This document shows positions 6,616-7,251 of a stretch of DNA of 7,251 bases, in pieces. Location of the stretch: assembly GCA_030591195.1 (NCBI GenBank), contig JAUVBO010000118.1, forward strand, positions 1 through 7,251, in the 5' to 3' direction. Source of the DNA: Pseudomonadota bacterium (GTDB lineage: Bacteria; Myxococcota; Polyangia; GCA-2747355; JACKDQ01). Each line of letters opens with the position of its first letter. Position 1 is the first letter of the stretch. Below the pieces are notes generated by a model that had not been told where the DNA came from, searched no databases, and saw only the letters and a program-made list of their open reading frames with translations. Both the position numbers and the translations under genes were made by a program.

Positions 6616-7251
6616 ATGCTGTCGTCTCGCCTTCGCGCCGCGCTTCCCTGGCTGTTGACCCTGGCCCTGGCCGGTGGCTGCGCCGGGTTCGAGCCGCTGA
6701 CCGACCGCGGTCCCCGGGCTGATTCCGGCCCGGCCGACGTCACCGCCGACAGCGCACGCGATGGGATCGCGCCGGACCTCCGGGCGCCCGATGGCCCGGT
6801 GCCCGACGGGTCAGCGCCCCCTGGCTGCTCCGGTCCCGGGGCGGACAGGCCGCCGCTGCTCGACTCGTTCACCGTCACCGACCCGGTCGACAAGGTCGTG
6901 CTCGAGCAGCCGGTGAGCCTGGTGGTGAAGGCGCATCCGGCCATCGTCGGCGAGCCGTTGAGCTACAGCTTCTCGGTCTCGCCCACGGGCGACGCGGTGG
7001 TCGACAACGGCGACGGCACCGCGCGCTGGGCGCTGACCAGCGCGCCGCCGGTCTTCTTCACCACGCCGTTCGAGATCTCCGTCGAGGTAGCCCACGCCTG
7101 CGGCGGCCCGGCGGCGACGGCCAAGGTCACCGTCACCGTCGCCGGCAATGTCCTGGTCGCCAACCACGCCCAGGGCTCGGTCGAGGCTGTCGGCAGCAAC
7201 GGCACGATCGCGTCCCGCAGCTCCGGGTCGGTGGCCTCGGGTCGCCCGAGC
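6616..7251 (+). CDS. secreted lipoprotein with Ig-like domain (3' truncated by window)
   Basis: The reading frame from the ATG at 6616 stays open for 212 codons to the window edge, so the gene is incomplete. The N-terminus is a bacterial lipoprotein signal: SRLR gives positive charge, a hydrophobic core runs about 8-19, and LAGGC supplies the lipobox with C22 as the lipidated residue. Ala rather than Leu at -3 is less usual. Residues about 26-80 are a disordered Asp/Pro/Gly/Ala linker with repeated PDG-type steps, a style frequent in Myxococcota surface proteins. Residues about 81-176 read as a beta-rich Ig/cadherin-like domain (SFTVTDPVD to KVTVTVAG) with C162 inside it; C71 precedes it and a disulfide is possible. 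VLVANHAQGSVEAV (179-192) may open a further repeat domain. The protein is probably anchored to the envelope; its function is unknown. No Shine-Dalgarno is evident. Confidence 0.75.
   Translation, partial: MLSSRLRAALPWLLTLALAGGCAGFEPLTDRGPRADSGPADVTADSARDGIAPDLRAPDGPVPDGSAPPGCSGPGADRPPLLDSFTVTDPVDKVVLEQPVSLVVKAHPAIVGEPLSYSFSVSPTGDAVVDNGDGTARWALTSAPPVFFTTPFEISVEVAHACGGPAATAKVTVTVAGNVLVANHAQGSVEAVGSNGTIASRSSGSVASGRPS

Overview
The window is about 70% GC with strong G/C third-position bias and is densely coded. It holds seven complete genes and one gene cut by the right edge. The proteins are ordinary bacterial ones. The partial lipoprotein at the right end, with a long Asp/Pro/Gly-rich linker after its lipidated cysteine, recalls secreted lipoproteins of Myxococcota and related former deltaproteobacteria. 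That taxonomic guess is inference from style and GC, not from a marker gene. No rRNA, tRNA, CRISPR array, insertion sequence or prophage gene was seen, and no gene-free stretch exceeds about 105 bases.

Left part (1-2003, + strand): mnmA, which thiolates U34 of tRNA, overlaps by 8 bases the gene for formamidopyrimidine-DNA glycosylase (mutM/fpg), so the two are probably translationally coupled. Next comes a 102-base gap with an exact 11-base direct repeat (2035-2059) overlapping a plausible promoter, then a ferritin gene (2106-2624). The ferritin stop codon abuts the stop of a convergent PlsC-like acyltransferase gene (2625-3497, - strand); both stops lie in one TGATCA.

Centre and right part (3602-6577, + strand): three closely packed genes. 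The first encodes an unusual single-chain protein: a divergent ROK-family sugar-kinase domain joined almost without linker to a complete alpha/beta-hydrolase of the YqiA-like esterase type. Nineteen bases later comes queC, starting at TTG behind a perfect AAGGAG, and then queE overlapping queC by ATGA. queC and queE supply two steps of the 7-deazaguanine route to queuosine. The queE Shine-Dalgarno lies inside a perfect 9-bp hairpin in the 3' end of queC, suggesting that queE is translated only when ribosomes pass through queC.

Right edge (6616-7251): the 5' part of a secreted lipoprotein gene with a candidate promoter placed so close to the ATG that the mRNA may be leaderless.

Most genes are housekeeping functions (tRNA wobble-base modification, DNA repair, iron storage, lipid acylation). 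The items most worth following up are the ROK/hydrolase fusion with its altered substrate motifs, the occluded queE ribosome binding site, and the repeat before the ferritin gene. I found no defence, mobile or otherwise novel multi-gene system.
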